A DNA stretch of 64,000 nucleotides from Lolium rigidum (taxonomy: Eukaryota; Streptophyta; Magnoliopsida; Poales; Poaceae): NCBI RefSeq assembly GCF_022539505.1, contig NC_061510.1:101820292-101884291 (forward strand), given 5' to 3'. The notes beneath the pieces were generated by a model, which was given only the letters and a program-made list of their open reading frames with translations, had not been told where the DNA came from and ran no database searches. This document shows, piece by piece, positions 1 to 11,266 of this stretch; position 1 is the stretch's first letter; each line of letters opens with the position of its first letter. The position numbers and the translations under genes are program-made.

Positions 1-172
1 AACCGGGTAGAAAACTGACTCAAGTGTAATGAGCGGATTGGTTTTATTTTACCTCACAGACCGATCATAATGAGGATGGACGTGGGGGTGAATGAGCAAA
101 TGGAGTACTGTAGTTAAAATCTGACTTAAGCCGAATTGCATTTTCATCTAGATGATGCTTAGACACTCCCAT
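1..172. other. Left flank outside the duplication, no gene seen
   Basis: This stretch has no counterpart next to the second copy of the duplicated block. It contains no credible reading frame and no transposon end that I can recognise. Confidence 0.5.
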
Positions 173-984
173 ATGCAAGGAAAACATGGCCACCATCCTC
201 GTGCATATCGGACGTTTTCATTCATTGTTTAAAAAGAAGATAGCATAAGAAGAACCGGAAATGCAAATCTGATCTCAGGTGCCTCCCTTTATCCAAAATA
301 AATTTTGAATTGTTAAAAAGTTCAGAGAAAAAATTGGTATGTCTATGTACACATTCTATGTGCGCATGCAAAGTTTAACTGAAAATCATCATTTTTTGTA
401 GCGTGTGTAAAATGGACAAAAAATGTCACCAGAAATGCCTTATTTAGCACCGAAGTTTTTTTTTCCCGTACTGCATAAAAGGTCGAATTTTGGTGAAACA
501 ACTTCGTTGTCACTTAGGATGTGGAGATATACATGCGACCTTTTTTTTATTTTTTGATATGTTTAAGTATGTTCAAAATGCATTTCAAGAAAGAGAGCAT
601 ATGCACATCAGAGCAAAAATGCCATGTCCGAACCGGAAATGCAAACAAGCGGGGTCGCTAAAATAACTGCTATTTTCGTGCGTGGAAGCCCGCGCGTTGC
701 TAAAGCATGCGCGCGGGAAAAGTGGCGACATGGGCGCTTTCTTTCATGTGCCGCTGAGCGCGCCCTATAATGTGCCCTTCCAACCGCATGAACATTCAGC
801 GCTTTCGCTCCCGCGCCAACGCTTCCGCTCCCGCGCCCGCTTCCATTTCCGCGCCACTGCCATGCCATTGTGTCGCCGTTCGAGCTCGGGGTACCGCGCC
901 ATCTAGGCGCGGCCCAACGGAGTGTTCTACACGGAGATCTGAACCATTAGGTGAATGATATGATGAACATACCCATGTATTTTG
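173..984. other. Non-coding part of the duplication
   Basis: The first 430 bases are AT-rich with poly-T runs. From about 660 to 960 the sequence turns GC-rich with CCCGC repeats (gctcccgcgcc and variants). No reading frame here looks like protein; the short frames on both strands are Arg/Ala/Pro-rich by-products of GC-rich simple sequence. Confidence 0.4.
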
Positions 985-2250
985 TACCGAGGACCCCTTC
1001 CTCCCGTGGCGCTCCCCAGGGCGCCGCCGGGGGGCCAAGACCCGTCCACCACCGCTGCCTCCCTCCGCGTCTTCTCTCCCTCCGCTGCTGCCTTCGGCGC
1101 TGGCCACGGTGGCGGCAGGCCCCGGCGCCAAAGTGCCTGGGGGATGATGGAGGCGGCAACCGGCGGTGGCGGCTGAGGTGGTGGCCACCGGTTTCGACGT
1201 GCTCCACTTCTAGGGCGGCGACCCTGGACGCGCGGCGGCTCCTCCTCCACGGCCCCCGGTGATGGATGGTGGTGGCGGCGGCTGTTGGATCTTGTGCCCG
1301 CCGAGATCCATCGTCGGCTTCTGCTGGTGGCACAAGGAAGGGGGTGGCGATTTGCAGGGCAAAGATGGTGTGTTTGCGGCTGCCGTCGTCCACCGAATCC
1401 TCCTTTGTCGTCGTTGGTCAGCGGATGGCGGCGTGGGGGCCTGTTCGTCTGCTTCGGGTTTGAAGGTGGTGGTCCTAGGGTTCTTCTTCTGTGAAGATGA
1501 AGACCTACCGGATGTTGATCCTTTTCATCTAGCCGGAGTGCTGAGTTCCGGAAGACTTCGCCGACGAATGGAACAACGCATCTTTTGCCTGGAGTTTGCT
1601 GGATCGGGTGGTATTCGGTCGCGCGCACCCATGATTTTATTCCCACCGTTTGGTTCTGGAGGAAGCGACACGAAGCTCTTTTTCTGTGTGACATCAAGTG
1701 ACTATGGATCCAAAATGAAAGTCAGAATAGGAGAATATCATGAAGGCCAGATGAGAGGACTAGCTAAGGGAGGTTCAAGTCTCCGCGCTGTTGAGGGACT
1801 TGCTTGGTGTTCCGGGCTTCACACCAGCGGTATGAAAGTAGGGGCAACAACACATGTGAAGTTCAGAGTCCTATTTCAGGGTGAAAGCCCAAGGTCTGAC
1901 CTTAACTGGTTGTGCCTGGCAATGACCTTGTTGGAGGTATTGTTTTGAGAGCGGGGACTATCTTCAGCATGAAAACCTAAAATCTTTGGTCGAGCGACGA
2001 CGCTGTTGGAACATTGTTCCCTTCTGGGAGCCGTCGCTTTTAGAGAGTTTGTATTTCAGGTGTTGTCCTAGTGGTGGATGTATTGTTGTTGTTAGGACTG
2101 AGATACTGTAGCGGGACTTTTGTTTTCTTAGTTTTATTTTCTATTTTTTTGGTTGTGTGCATCCATACTGCCATTAGGGTGTTGCGTTGTTGCAGAGGCT
2201 GGATGTAATTGGTATCTTTTGATATTAATATATTCCTTTTATTTGAGATC
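985..2250 (+). mobile_element. Probable non-autonomous LINE-like fragment (copy 1)
   Basis: A GC-rich CCGCTGCCTCC-type 5' part passes into a T/G-rich 3' part that contains ggttgtgtgcatcc, gcagaggctgg and ends gatattaatatattcctttt. That layout and tail resemble 3' ends of grass LINE-type elements, but I see no reverse transcriptase, no clear poly(A) tail and no target-site duplication. The long frames on both strands are low-complexity translations. The same unit is at 58021-59287 in copy 2, so it entered before the duplication. An unidentified transcribed non-coding locus is the alternative. Bases 2251-2538 hold nothing I recognise. Confidence 0.35.
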
Positions 2251-2538
2251 GTGAAATCGTGTCTATGGCACATGAGGCTGCTTTGATTGCATCAACTATC
2301 ACACCGTAACAAGGTGATCATATAGGTGTCTCTTAGGTATTCCGAAGAGGGGTAAGATGCAGCATATGTATCAAAACCGGGATTTGGTTTGTCTGCGTGA
2401 GGGAAAGATCCATAGGCCTCAGTCGGTGAGATTACATCCATGAAGCTGGGCAACGTATGCCTAGATCATGAGGATGGAATATCACGAACGAGTTGAATAA
2501 CATTTTACGGTAACAAAATTGATCTAAGTATGATGATA

Positions 2539-4030
2539 CACTAGGAGGGAAAACGCTATAAGGGAACGTTCATTGGCGGCGCACCCGTCTAAACGCACGC
2601 GCCGGTATTAGTATGTAGTCGCGTGCAAAAAATACGCACGCGACTGGCAACGCATAATGGCAGCGTAGCAGAGGGTAGCGCGCGCGACTAGTATGTGGAA
2701 CCCGACTGTACTTGGGTCTATAAATTACCCGCAGCGCGCCCCCATGGGGGCACGCGATTGCTACCTTCATACCGACCGCGTGTGCCTTTGTCCACCCGTT
2801 GTCAATATATTAGGCTGACAAGCGCGAATGAGGCAAAATACAGACCGCTTTGGGCACGATACTACTACCAAGTTAGTGGTAGTGTGCCCTATTGTGGGCA
2901 CCCTTCTAGTACTCTCAGGATTTGCACACACACATCCCCCCTCCGTGGATCGATATCGCCTTTTTAGTTTTCAAAAAAACAAAGAAAATTCAAAAAATAA
3001 AATCCTTTGATATGGCCATGTGTCATGTCATCTAGTTTTAAGGAAATTAACAAACATGAATTTTGATATAGTATGCAAAATGATGTCATGTTTTGGTAAA
3101 ACGGCTTTTCTGGTTGCATACGACCTCCGATGACAATCATTTTTATTTTCATATGAAAATGTATCTACGCAAAATTTTACATCCGATTTCAACCCTCTCC
3201 GGGAGCTTATCGATTTTATAGATTCTCAAAATCTAAAAAGAAACTAGAGTTTTTTCAAGTTTTAGATTCCATGAAAAATTTCAAAAAAAGTTCCCTCTTT
3301 CCACCTTCTCCACTTAATCCCTCATCTTCTTCCCATTCTTTCCCTCCTCCTCTCCCCTTTCTCTCCTCCACCTTCTCCTCTCCTCCTTTTTCACTTATTT
3401 CCCTCCCCTCTTCCCATTATTTCTCTCCTCCTCTACCCAAGGATGACCACCACCTCTGGCGACCACCTCCTCTCCGGCAACGAACGGGGACAACCTCCTC
3501 TCTGACAACTGAACCACCTCCTCACTGATGACCACCTCCTCCTCGACGACCACCTTCGACGCCCTGCTTCGCCACTGCTCCGTCACCGTCGGCGACCTGC
3601 TCCTCTCAGACGACGCCGACCACCTCCGACCGACACCTCCAACGCCCTACTCCGCCACCGCCGATGCCCTACGCCGGCGACCCGATGCTCTCCAAGATCT
3701 CGTCAATGCCACAAAGAGGTGACATGGACTCGATTGCTTTGTTTTCGTTTTTAGGATGTTTTGTGAAAAATCACGTGGACAGCTGTGGTTCCAGCTTTTC
3801 AAAAAAATAGCCAAAAAAATACTGGTAGATGACCGGACGAGAGCACGTGACTAGTAACTTATTGGCAGTGTGCCGGGTGTGCACGCGACTAGTATCTGAC
3901 ATACTAGTCATGTGTCGGATACACACGTAACTAGTAGGACCTTACCACTTGAGAGGTACCAGTGGCGGGCTAGGGTCCTCGGCTGGTACCCAAAAATAGC
4001 ACGCGACTAGTAGGATTTTCCCTACTAGTG
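2539..4030. mobile_element. Non-autonomous CACTA transposon (copy 1)
   Basis: The element begins CACTAGGAGGGAAA and ends TTTTCCCTACTAGTG. In copy 2 the left end reads CACTAGTAGGGAAA, a perfect inverted match to the right end. It is flanked by the 3-bp target duplication ATA (2536-2538 and 4031-4033), as expected for CACTA elements. Subterminal repeats of the type CACGCGACTAGTA recur in both orientations near the ends. The interior has a pyrimidine-rich CTCCTCC tract (3295-3560) and no transposase. The same insertion with the same TSD is at 59577-60995, so it predates the duplication. Confidence 0.88.
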
Positions 4031-4033
4031 ATA

Positions 4034-5350
4034 CAAACGATCATATCTCGGACATGTCTACTATCGAAGCAACAAAGGGAATATGACTCGATGTTTATGG
4101 TTCAACGACATATACTCGTGGATTGCGCAGGGTTCATTATGGGCAATACAGGTCCCGCTAATGATCATTGGTCGGAGAGGTGTTTCAACATGTCTGAAGT
4201 ATTCCCGAACGATAGGGTAACACACTTGAGTATTCTGTGACGCTTAGAGATGGGTATCATTGGAAATACCCCTCGCCATGCGCCTTCCCTCTCTCCATCT
4301 AGTTTTCTCTCACGCACGCAACTCCTCGAAGAACTGCGCACGTGGGAGATAACTCCACCCGATCGAGCACGCTATCATCCTGCTTGTGTTCCGATCCAAA
4401 AGATGTACTTGCGCACTCTGTGATGGATCAGATGTGCGAGTTCACGAAGGTGATGCCATTTGTGGCGTTTGTCGTCATGCGAGGATCAACACGACACTGA
4501 GGTCGGCTATAACATACGACTACACCATCTCTGTATTTCGGTCTACGAGGGTACGTCACCGAACTCTTCCATTACACCATTATTTCTAGATAAATCTTGA
4601 CAATCCGGGTATGCTAGTTAGAATTTTTTTTTGTTATTAGCTGTGAACCCACTCTATTTTTCGTTTATGTTTTCATTTTTGGCAGTTTAAATTTAAATTT
4701 AAACCACGACATTTATCATGGATTGTGGAAGAAGAACGGGGCTGACTAATTCAGCGTAATCCCTTTATTGTTTGAACATCTCTTTTTTCCTGCTTAAAAC
4801 ACAAAAACAGTTGCGGGAATGGCAATACATGTTCATATTGGTTAAAAAAATATTGTGGATGAATAATAAAACAACCGAAAATTAAATTAGATTTGGTATG
4901 TCTCAGGGCGACCCGAGATTTTGTCAAGAATATTAAGAAAGACTGTGGACAAATAATACACTTCTTTTGACCTGCAGTTGCTCTTTTTTCATTTAATTGA
5001 GACTTAAGAAAAATTCGGTGAACAGAGAAATAGAGAGGCCCATGTTAAAAAGATTGTCCCTCTTCTTATGGCGTCGACTCGGAGGCAGCATTTTCACGTG
5101 GAATTGCATGTTTCTCGTGAAGGGGTTATGTTTTTGTCTCTATCGGTCCTTGGTTACACTTCTTTTTCACGCGGATGGATTGGATTTATTTTGACAAGCT
5201 TAATTTTCATGTTGGTTACACTTCTTGTTCTCGTGATTCATGTTGACAAGCTTAATTTTCACATGAAGCAGCTCACCAGTCACCATGGACATGGATGCTT
5301 AGCTTAGTCGTCCAACTACTTAAGCCATTCGGGGAGGAACCAAGGCGAAG
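4034..5350. other. Upstream region of BAHD copy 1
   Basis: No gene is visible. The stretch holds the 157-bp segment (4848-5004) missing from copy 2, the palindrome TTTAAATTTAAATTTAAA at 4686-4703, and an imperfect tandem pair (about 5150-5265) built from tggttacacttctt and ttgacaagcttaattttca. It presumably includes the BAHD promoter. Confidence 0.5.
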
Positions 5351-5357
5351 TATATAA
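5351..5357 (+). promoter_or_regulatory. TATA box of BAHD copy 1
   Basis: TATATAA lies 60 bp before the ATG at 5411 and only 6 bp before an upstream ATG at 5363. With initiation about 30 bp downstream, the first ATG would not be in the mRNA. This favours 5411 as the start codon. Confidence 0.5.
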
Positions 5358-5410
5358 TACTAATGCTTATATACTCACAGGCGCAGCACATATATAGCAG
5401 CAAGAGCTTA

Positions 5411-6825
5411 ATGCCGACGCATGGGCGAGTGGCGAGCAGGCGCCTGGTGAAGGCCTCCGATGCCTCCATTGAGCCGCATGTCGTCGCCTTCTCCAACCTC
5501 GACCTTCTCAATGACGTTCAAATGTCAATGACATGCGTCTATCCCAGACCTTTGTTGGGCGACTTCAACGGCGTTGTTGCGGCTTTCGAGGCTCAGTTGC
5601 CATCATTCCTCAACTACTTCTTCCACTTGTCCGGCCGAATCATGCGCAATCCAAGCTCTGGCCTTCCCGAGCTCCGCTGCCACAACCAAGGCGCGGAGCT
5701 TGTGGTAGCACATGCCGACGTGGAGCTGGGAACCCTGAACTGGGCCTTGACCGAGGAGTCCTTGAAGAAGATACAGCTGCCGTACGCCGAGGAAGTCCCG
5801 CTGTCGGTACAGCTCGTGTCCTTCACGTGCGGCGGCTTCGCCGTTGTTTGGGGGACACACCACCTGATCGGCGATGGGCACTTTGGGGCGATGCTCGTAA
5901 AGATGGGGTCCGAGGTTGTGCGGTCGGGTACCATCACCAGAGACGCCCCGACGCACGATCGCTCGGTGCTCTTTCGCCCACGGAACCCGCTGTCGTACAG
6001 CGCCTCGGTCGCCGGGATGTTCACGCCGTGGGACCACGAGCACCAGGTGAACGCCCTGACCGCCGAGGAGAGCTTCATCTGCCGCCTCTACCGCGTCGAC
6101 GGGCACGACATCGCAAGACTTCGTGAGGCCGCGAGCACCGAGGGCCGGCGCGCCACGCGCGTCCAGGCGGTGTCGGCGTACCTGTGGAATGTATTCGCGG
6201 GCGTGGTGGCAGCGTCGACGCGGCCGACAGAGACTGATCCACGCTGCCGCATGCTATGGTGGGTGGACGGGAGGCGGCGGCTCTCCCGCCGCCGGAGCTC
6301 CGTTCACGGCTGCGCAGCTACACGGGCAACGTGATGTCCTACGCTCAGGTGGACGCATCCGCTCACACGGTCCTGGCCGAGTCGCTGCCTAACGTGGCGA
6401 CAATGGTGCGTGAGGCCATCGCGGCGAGGAACTACGATGAGATGTACCAGGATCTCGTGGACTGGGTGGAGGAGCAGAAGCCAGCGAGGCTGATCGAGAC
6501 ACCAACCGTGGGCCTCGGCAGCCCCACTGTTGCCCAGACGATGGTGTCCAGCTCGTTCCCGATCGACGCCGACTTCGGCTTCGGCCAGGCCGCGCTGGTC
6601 ATGCCGGTGGAGTCGAGCTTCGGGAGGCTTTGCGCGTCCCTGCTATCCATATGCGCACGGCCAGGAGACACCGAGTCGTGGATCGTCAGCGCGTACATAT
6701 GGCCCTGCCTCGCCGCGGCGCTCGAGTCTGAGGAGCAGCGCGTGTTCAAGCCCCTCACGGCGGAGTACCTTGGTCTCACCCGTGGTAACCATGAGCCTGC
6801 TGATGAAGCCAGACCTCGTCTCTGA
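5411..6825 (+). pseudogene. BAHD acyltransferase, copy 1, single-base frameshift
   Basis: BAHD enzymes move an acyl group from acyl-CoA to a hydroxyl or amine of a small molecule in the cytosol. This copy has the same coding sequence as 62441-63856 except that a run of four C is three C here (6285-6287). The shift breaks the frame near residue 292 of the 471-residue protein. The HxxxD catalytic motif (HLIGD) lies before the break, while the structural DFGFG motif and the rest of the C-terminal domain lie after it in another frame (open until 6825). If the base call is right, the product would lose about 180 residues and be inactive. The defect is a one-base homopolymer difference with no other decay, so either a very recent mutation or an assembly error is possible. 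Confidence 0.85.
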
Positions 6826-7150
6826 GGACAGCGCGTCTATCACGGAGCAGTACCTAGCTAGGGTCATCACGCTCGCTCGGAAAGAATTAAGACCATGTTC
6901 AGATTTCAAATTATACCATTGGGAAAAATAATGTTTAAAATACAGATTAAATCCGAAAAATAGCTCATTCATAAAGTAGATATTCTTGTAAGTTTGTAAC
7001 TATCTTTTATCTGGTACTGGATCTATGTTTGTTTAGCATCGAGCTGATTGAGAGGGAGATTGTTGGATTCGTGGGAACATACGACAGTGCTCAAGTTTTC
7101 ACCTCCCAGAGGCCAGAGCTAAGTGCAGTTTTCCCCTACATAAACACCCA
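6826..7150. other. 3' flank of BAHD copy 1
   Basis: This probably holds the 3' untranslated region. It is AT-rich (for example aaaaataatgtttaaaatac near 6925). Beyond 6970 no comparison with copy 2 is possible because the window ends. Confidence 0.4.
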
Positions 7151-8827
7151 ATGAGACGACGGTCCGTTCACCGAACCCGCTCCCGTCGCCTCCCCGTGGG
7201 CGACCGGGGCGCCCCGTTCTCCCCACCCTCTACGCCCCCTCCTCCCTCCTTCCCCTGTCGCCGCTGCCGGCGGGAGCCGCCGGGCAAAGCCTCGGGCGGT
7301 GCCGGCGGCGGCGGTTTCCTTCTCTCCCGTGCGCTTGGGAGGCCAGGACGGGCGGGCTCGACCAGGCGGCGTTGGAGGCGCCGGCTACGGCCCAGGCTGG
7401 CGCGGATCCCGCCGTGGCTGGCGGTCGCGGCGGTGGTGCGTAGCGCCTCGTCAGCCGACGCTCCTGCGTCCCCGGTGGTGGCAGCCGATCTGGGCCTGGC
7501 GGGCCTGGCCGTTTGGGTTGTTCTCTGTTGGCGTGCTGCACGCAGAGACCTCCTCGGCCACCATCCGTCGCGGCTGGTGTCGTGCTCGGACAGGACCGAC
7601 GGCGCTGGTTTTTGGCGATTTGCCCGCTCGGGCTTGTCGGAGCTCGGTTGAGCTTCCGGTGGTGGGGCGTCGTTGGGGTGACGTCTCGCCGTTCTAGAGT
7701 CGCTGGGGTGACGTCCTTGCTAGCTATCTGGGATGAGGTCCCTGGGCCGGCTCAGTACTGCAGCTACTACAGCGGCTGCGGTCTGTTCTCCCTCCAACCA
7801 ATTTGCTCGTGCTCGTGCAGGTGTGCTCGCGCGCTGGGGATGGTGGACATCGTGGTGCCGCCAATCTAGGGTCTTGGACGTCTAGATCTGGGTCTAGCCG
7901 AAACTTCTGCTAGCCAGCACGTGTTTCCTGCGGATGAGTTGAGTTGGGGCTAGCTCATAGTGCGACTTAGGTTGGAGGCGCGGCAGTGATCTCCGCCTTG
8001 TTCGCTCTACGTCCTCGTGACGGTGTCCAGATTTTCTATCTAGGTTTGGACCTCGGCGAAACCTGCGGGTGTCGTTCCCTTGTTGAAGGCGTCCCGATGA
8101 TGGCCCTCCTGTCTGAAATGATGGACTTTATCCCTCCGCCTCAATCTACTCCTCTTGGAGGCCTCGCTTCGTGTAAGCTTCTCTGGTAGTGTCTTGTGGA
8201 GCACCGTGTGACCTCTCGCTGGTATCATAGCCCTCCCGCAACGTCGGCCTGGCTGCTTTTACACGGTTTGCTACGGTAGCTGATCTCCTCCCTAGCGCCT
8301 TGGGTGCTTTGCTAGGTCGGCGTCTGGTCGTAGCTCTTGCCGGTGTGCCTATCCCAATGCCAGGGGATGATATTGTGTGTTTGGTCTGGACCTAGCCCGA
8401 GCTCCATGGGTGGTGGTTCTCGGGTCTGGATGAAAACTTTGCAGGTCCTTCTCTGCCGATGACGATGACGCATTCTTGCGCCATTCACCTTCTTGGAGGC
8501 GTCGCTGCAAGACCCTCCCTCCTTTGGTTCCTCAAGCTCTGCTAGGTGGCCGGCCCGTCGTTGAGTTCCCCCTTGAGTTGCAGTCTTGGTGCGGTGGAGG
8601 TTTGTTGGCGTGGAAATGGTTGTGTTCGCTCCGGTGCAACAAAAGACAAGGCTCTCTCTTCATGGATCAAATGGCGCTTCGGCTTGCTTTTCTGTGTTGT
8701 ATTTTGTTGTGGTTTGGGTTGTGCGCTTGGCGCGTGTGTGTTGTAACTCTTGGTGTAACTCCTAGCCGGTTGATGGCTTCGTTAATTCAAAGCCGGGCTC
8801 ACTTCGAGCCTTCTGTCGAAAAAAAAT
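7151..8827 (+). mobile_element. Probable LINE-like non-autonomous retroelement
   Basis: A very GC-rich 5' part (ctcccgtcgcctcccc, CCGCCGG-type repeats) grades into a T/G-rich 3' part ending caaagccgggctcacttcgag and then tctgtcgaaaaaaaa, a short poly(A). This matches the general build of grass non-LTR elements that lost their coding part. I found no endonuclease or reverse transcriptase segment and no convincing target-site duplication. The 100-170 residue frames here are Arg/Gly/Pro-rich and unlike any protein I know. Confidence 0.4.
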
Positions 8828-10219
8828 CCATACACAGAATACCTCTCCCAAGCTAAGTTCTAATCACGCACATAGTGAGAGAAGAATGGACGAATACCTA
8901 GAGCGCGCCATAGCCCTGTTGTCCATGGCCAGGGCGAATAGCTCCTGTGCGACACCGTTGAGTGGAATTGTCTCCAGAGTTTCATCATTCACAACAATAG
9001 CTCATGTGCGACGTATTTAAGCACCACAATAGCCCTGGCACGATAATCGGTTAAAACCTTTGGCTGGCTGTTAATTTAGGGTGAGATTAGATTAGGGCAG
9101 GGGGTTAAAGCTTCCCACGTACCTCGAGCGTGTCGGAGCAGACGTCGTCGGGGAAGGAGCGGAGCAGGAAGCACAAAAGGCCAGGGCGTCGTCGTCGCCG
9201 CTACCCCGACGCCACCGCCCAGCAACCAGAAGCACACGCCCAGATCCACCGAGGGAAACAGAGCGGCGCAGCTACCAGCCTCCAGATGCGTGGTCGATGC
9301 TCGAGAAGACCACCTCCCCAAGTTGAAACCTGGAGCCGATTTATTGAAGACCGCCACCATGGTTGCCAGAGCAAGAACATCGGCGAGCCAAACCCGAAGA
9401 AAGTAAACTAAACCTAGTCTACTTCTGTACAGATCCGCACGGTGGATCCGGCAGCCCCTCACCCACCGGCGAGCACAAAGCTCGCGGCGGAGAGGAGCCA
9501 CCAGATCCACCGCCGGCAGACAGGTCGCCTCTCTAGTCTCCCTTTTTGAGCAGAGAAAGGGGAAAGAGAAGAGAGCGAACGGGTAGGCCGAGAGGAGCGA
9601 GCGGGGAGCTTGAACTCCTGATTAAGAATGTAGACAAAGCATATACATGAGTGCCAATTCACTGCAAGAGATTTCTTTGGATGGAGATGACATATCAAAT
9701 CACTACTGGGCCAAAGATTGAACTACTTATACTACAATTTCGTAAAAGGCCCAACAATCTGGTTATTGGGCTCACAAAGTTCTGTCCATGCCGTTGGGTG
9801 CCAAGAATGTAAAGTGGCTACTATTCTCAAACAAGCTAAAAACAAAGCTACTATTCTCAAACAAAAAAGATGCTCGCGACTGAGTACAATTCCCCGCCTT
9901 CCCATCCTCGGATAGTACGACCATACTTATATTGAAATGGGTTGCAAGTCATAAACACAACGGCTAAAAAAATAGTATTAAAATAAAGCAACAATATCCT
10001 CAAGCCATGTGACAACCATATTATACACCATATGCTACGATTCAATAAGGACCATTGCACCAATGAAACATGACGTCGAAAAAAGAGCACGGTATACAAG
10101 ACAATACCTCTCAGAAAAGATCGGTGTTCATACGAGATGTTGTCAGGTCCATTTGAAAAAGTCATACTTGGGATTATCAGCTTGAAATTCGTTTCGAACT
10201 AACCCCAACAAGCACATAA
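8828..10219. other. Intergenic stretch, no gene supported
   Basis: Two related short segments (aatagctcctgtgcgacacc at 8938 and aatagctcatgtgcgacgta at 8997) and a 20-base direct repeat (gctactattctcaaacaa near 9817 and 9850) are present. Between 9070 and 9600 the minus strand is GC-rich and has a donor-like cgag/gtacgtgg, so it could be a decayed first exon or the start of another LINE-like unit. I cannot identify a product. Confidence 0.35.
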
Positions 10220-10224
10220 GGCAC

Positions 10225-10666
10225 TGATACGTCTCCGATGTATCGATAATTTCTTATGTTCCATGCCACATTATTGATGATATCTACATGTTTTATACAC
10301 ATTATATGTCGTATTTATGCATTTTCCGGCACTAACCTATTAACAAGATGCCAAAGGGCCAGTTGTTGTTTTCTGCTGTTTTTGGTTTCAGAAATCCCAG
10401 TAAAGAAATATTCTCGGAATTGGACGAAATCAACGCCCAGGGTCCTATTTTTGCACGAAGCTTCCGTAAGACCGAGGGGAAAGGAAGTGGGGCCACGAGG
10501 CGCCGCCACAACAGGGCGGCGCGGCCCAGCCCCCGGCCGCGCGGCCCTGGTGTGTGGGGCCCTCGTGTGGCCCCCCGCGTTGCCCTTCCGCCTACTTAAA
10601 GCCTTCGTCGCGAAACCCCCAGTACCGAGAGCCACGATACGGAAAACCTTACTGAGACGCCGCCGC
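10225..10666 (+). repeat. Element I 5' LTR, first part
   Basis: This is the first 442 bases of the LTR, ending acgccgccgc where element II enters. It aligns with 47958-48400 of the 3' LTR. The last five bases, gccgc (10662-10666), are the left target duplication of element II. Confidence 0.92.
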
Positions 10667-11208
10667 TGACGTGGGCATTATCCTTCGGGTAACCAATGTT
10701 GCTCTACCCTGCACGGCCCAACTGGAGGCCCATGAAGGAACCCGATGGCAAGATGGGCCATTAGGGCGGTGCGGCTGAAGATTACTTGGAAAACAAGGCA
10801 GAGAAGAAGCCGAACAAGGAAAGATTGGAGATAGATCTATTGTAAACCTATTCGTACTCGATTAGACCTCTCGGGACCTGGCCACCTATATAAAGGCCAG
10901 GAGAGGGGCTATCGGGGGACACAACCAACCTTAGCAATACTAGCCAACAGAAGCGTAGAACTAGGTTACCCTAGCAACCAACATCTCGACGAGATCTCAG
11001 CCGAACTATTCGGCACCCCATTGTAACATGTTTTCATCATAATCAAAGAACAGACAGGCAGGACGTAAGGGTTTTACCTCATCGAGGGCCCCGAACCTGG
11101 GTAAATCGCTCTCCCCGCTTGTCTGTGAACCGATGTCTCGTGTCAGCCTACAGGATTCCATCAACCCTAAGCCCCTATCGGAGGGCATGCCGAGGAGCAC
11201 CCTCGACA
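10667..11208 (+). repeat. Element II 5' LTR
   Basis: It starts TGACGTGGGC and ends CTCGACA, and pairs with 19337-19880. A TATA box (tatataaa, 10887-10894) lies about 220 bp in; the 3' LTR has tttataaa at the same place. Transcription would start near 10920. Confidence 0.93.
10887..10894 (+). promoter_or_regulatory. TATA box in element II 5' LTR
   Basis: TATATAAA followed by a GC-rich start region is a normal LTR promoter layout. The matching position in the 3' LTR is one base weaker (tttataaa). Confidence 0.6.
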
Positions 11209-11210
11209 AT

Positions 11211-11228
11211 TGGCGCCGTCTGTGGGAA
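11211..11228 (+). other. Element II primer binding site
   Basis: TGGCGCCGTCTGTGGGAA begins two bases after the LTR, where the tRNA primer of reverse transcription pairs. I could not assign the tRNA from memory. Confidence 0.7.
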
Positions 11229-11266
11229 CCCTGTCGGCACAAGGCAGGGCATCGGCAGATCCGATC

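Larger units (their letters stand above)
173..6970. repeat. Segmental duplication, copy 1
   Basis: The block matches 57142-64000 in the same orientation. Homology begins at the shared text atatgcaaggaaaacatggc. The second copy runs off the window, so the right end of the repeat is unknown. Divergence is uneven. From 173 to about 4990 there are scattered substitutions and three larger indels. From about 5005 to the end I see only one difference, a missing C at 6285-6287. Copy 1 lacks about 220 bp present in copy 2 (inside 61224-61450), carries 157 bp at 4848-5004 that copy 2 lacks, and has about 65-70 bp more pyrimidine-rich DNA near 3335-3405. Confidence 0.95.

Noticed and set aside
927..1697. 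Long minus-strand frame of 256 codons, with a similar one at 57983-58663
   Set aside because: It is Arg/Pro/His-rich, lies in GC-rich simple sequence, overlaps equally long frames in other phases and has no domain. It is a shadow of composition.
5363..5410. Upstream ATG of the BAHD gene (also 62393)
   Set aside because: It lies 6 bp after the TATA box, so it would not be transcribed from that promoter. The next ATG gives the usual BAHD N-terminus.
5603..6106. Antisense frames of 167 and 154 codons inside the BAHD gene (and at 62633-63136)
   Set aside because: High-GC coding DNA often leaves the opposite strand open. The sense frame has clear BAHD motifs, the antisense has none.
7151..7697. 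Frames of 166 and 132 codons as a possible gene
   Set aside because: Gly/Arg/Pro-rich translations in a CCGCCGG-type region. The unit as a whole ends in poly(A) like a LINE fragment.
9076..9510. Minus-strand frame of 144 codons as a gene
   Set aside because: No domain, mixed composition, and no continuation beyond the donor-like site. Support is too weak.
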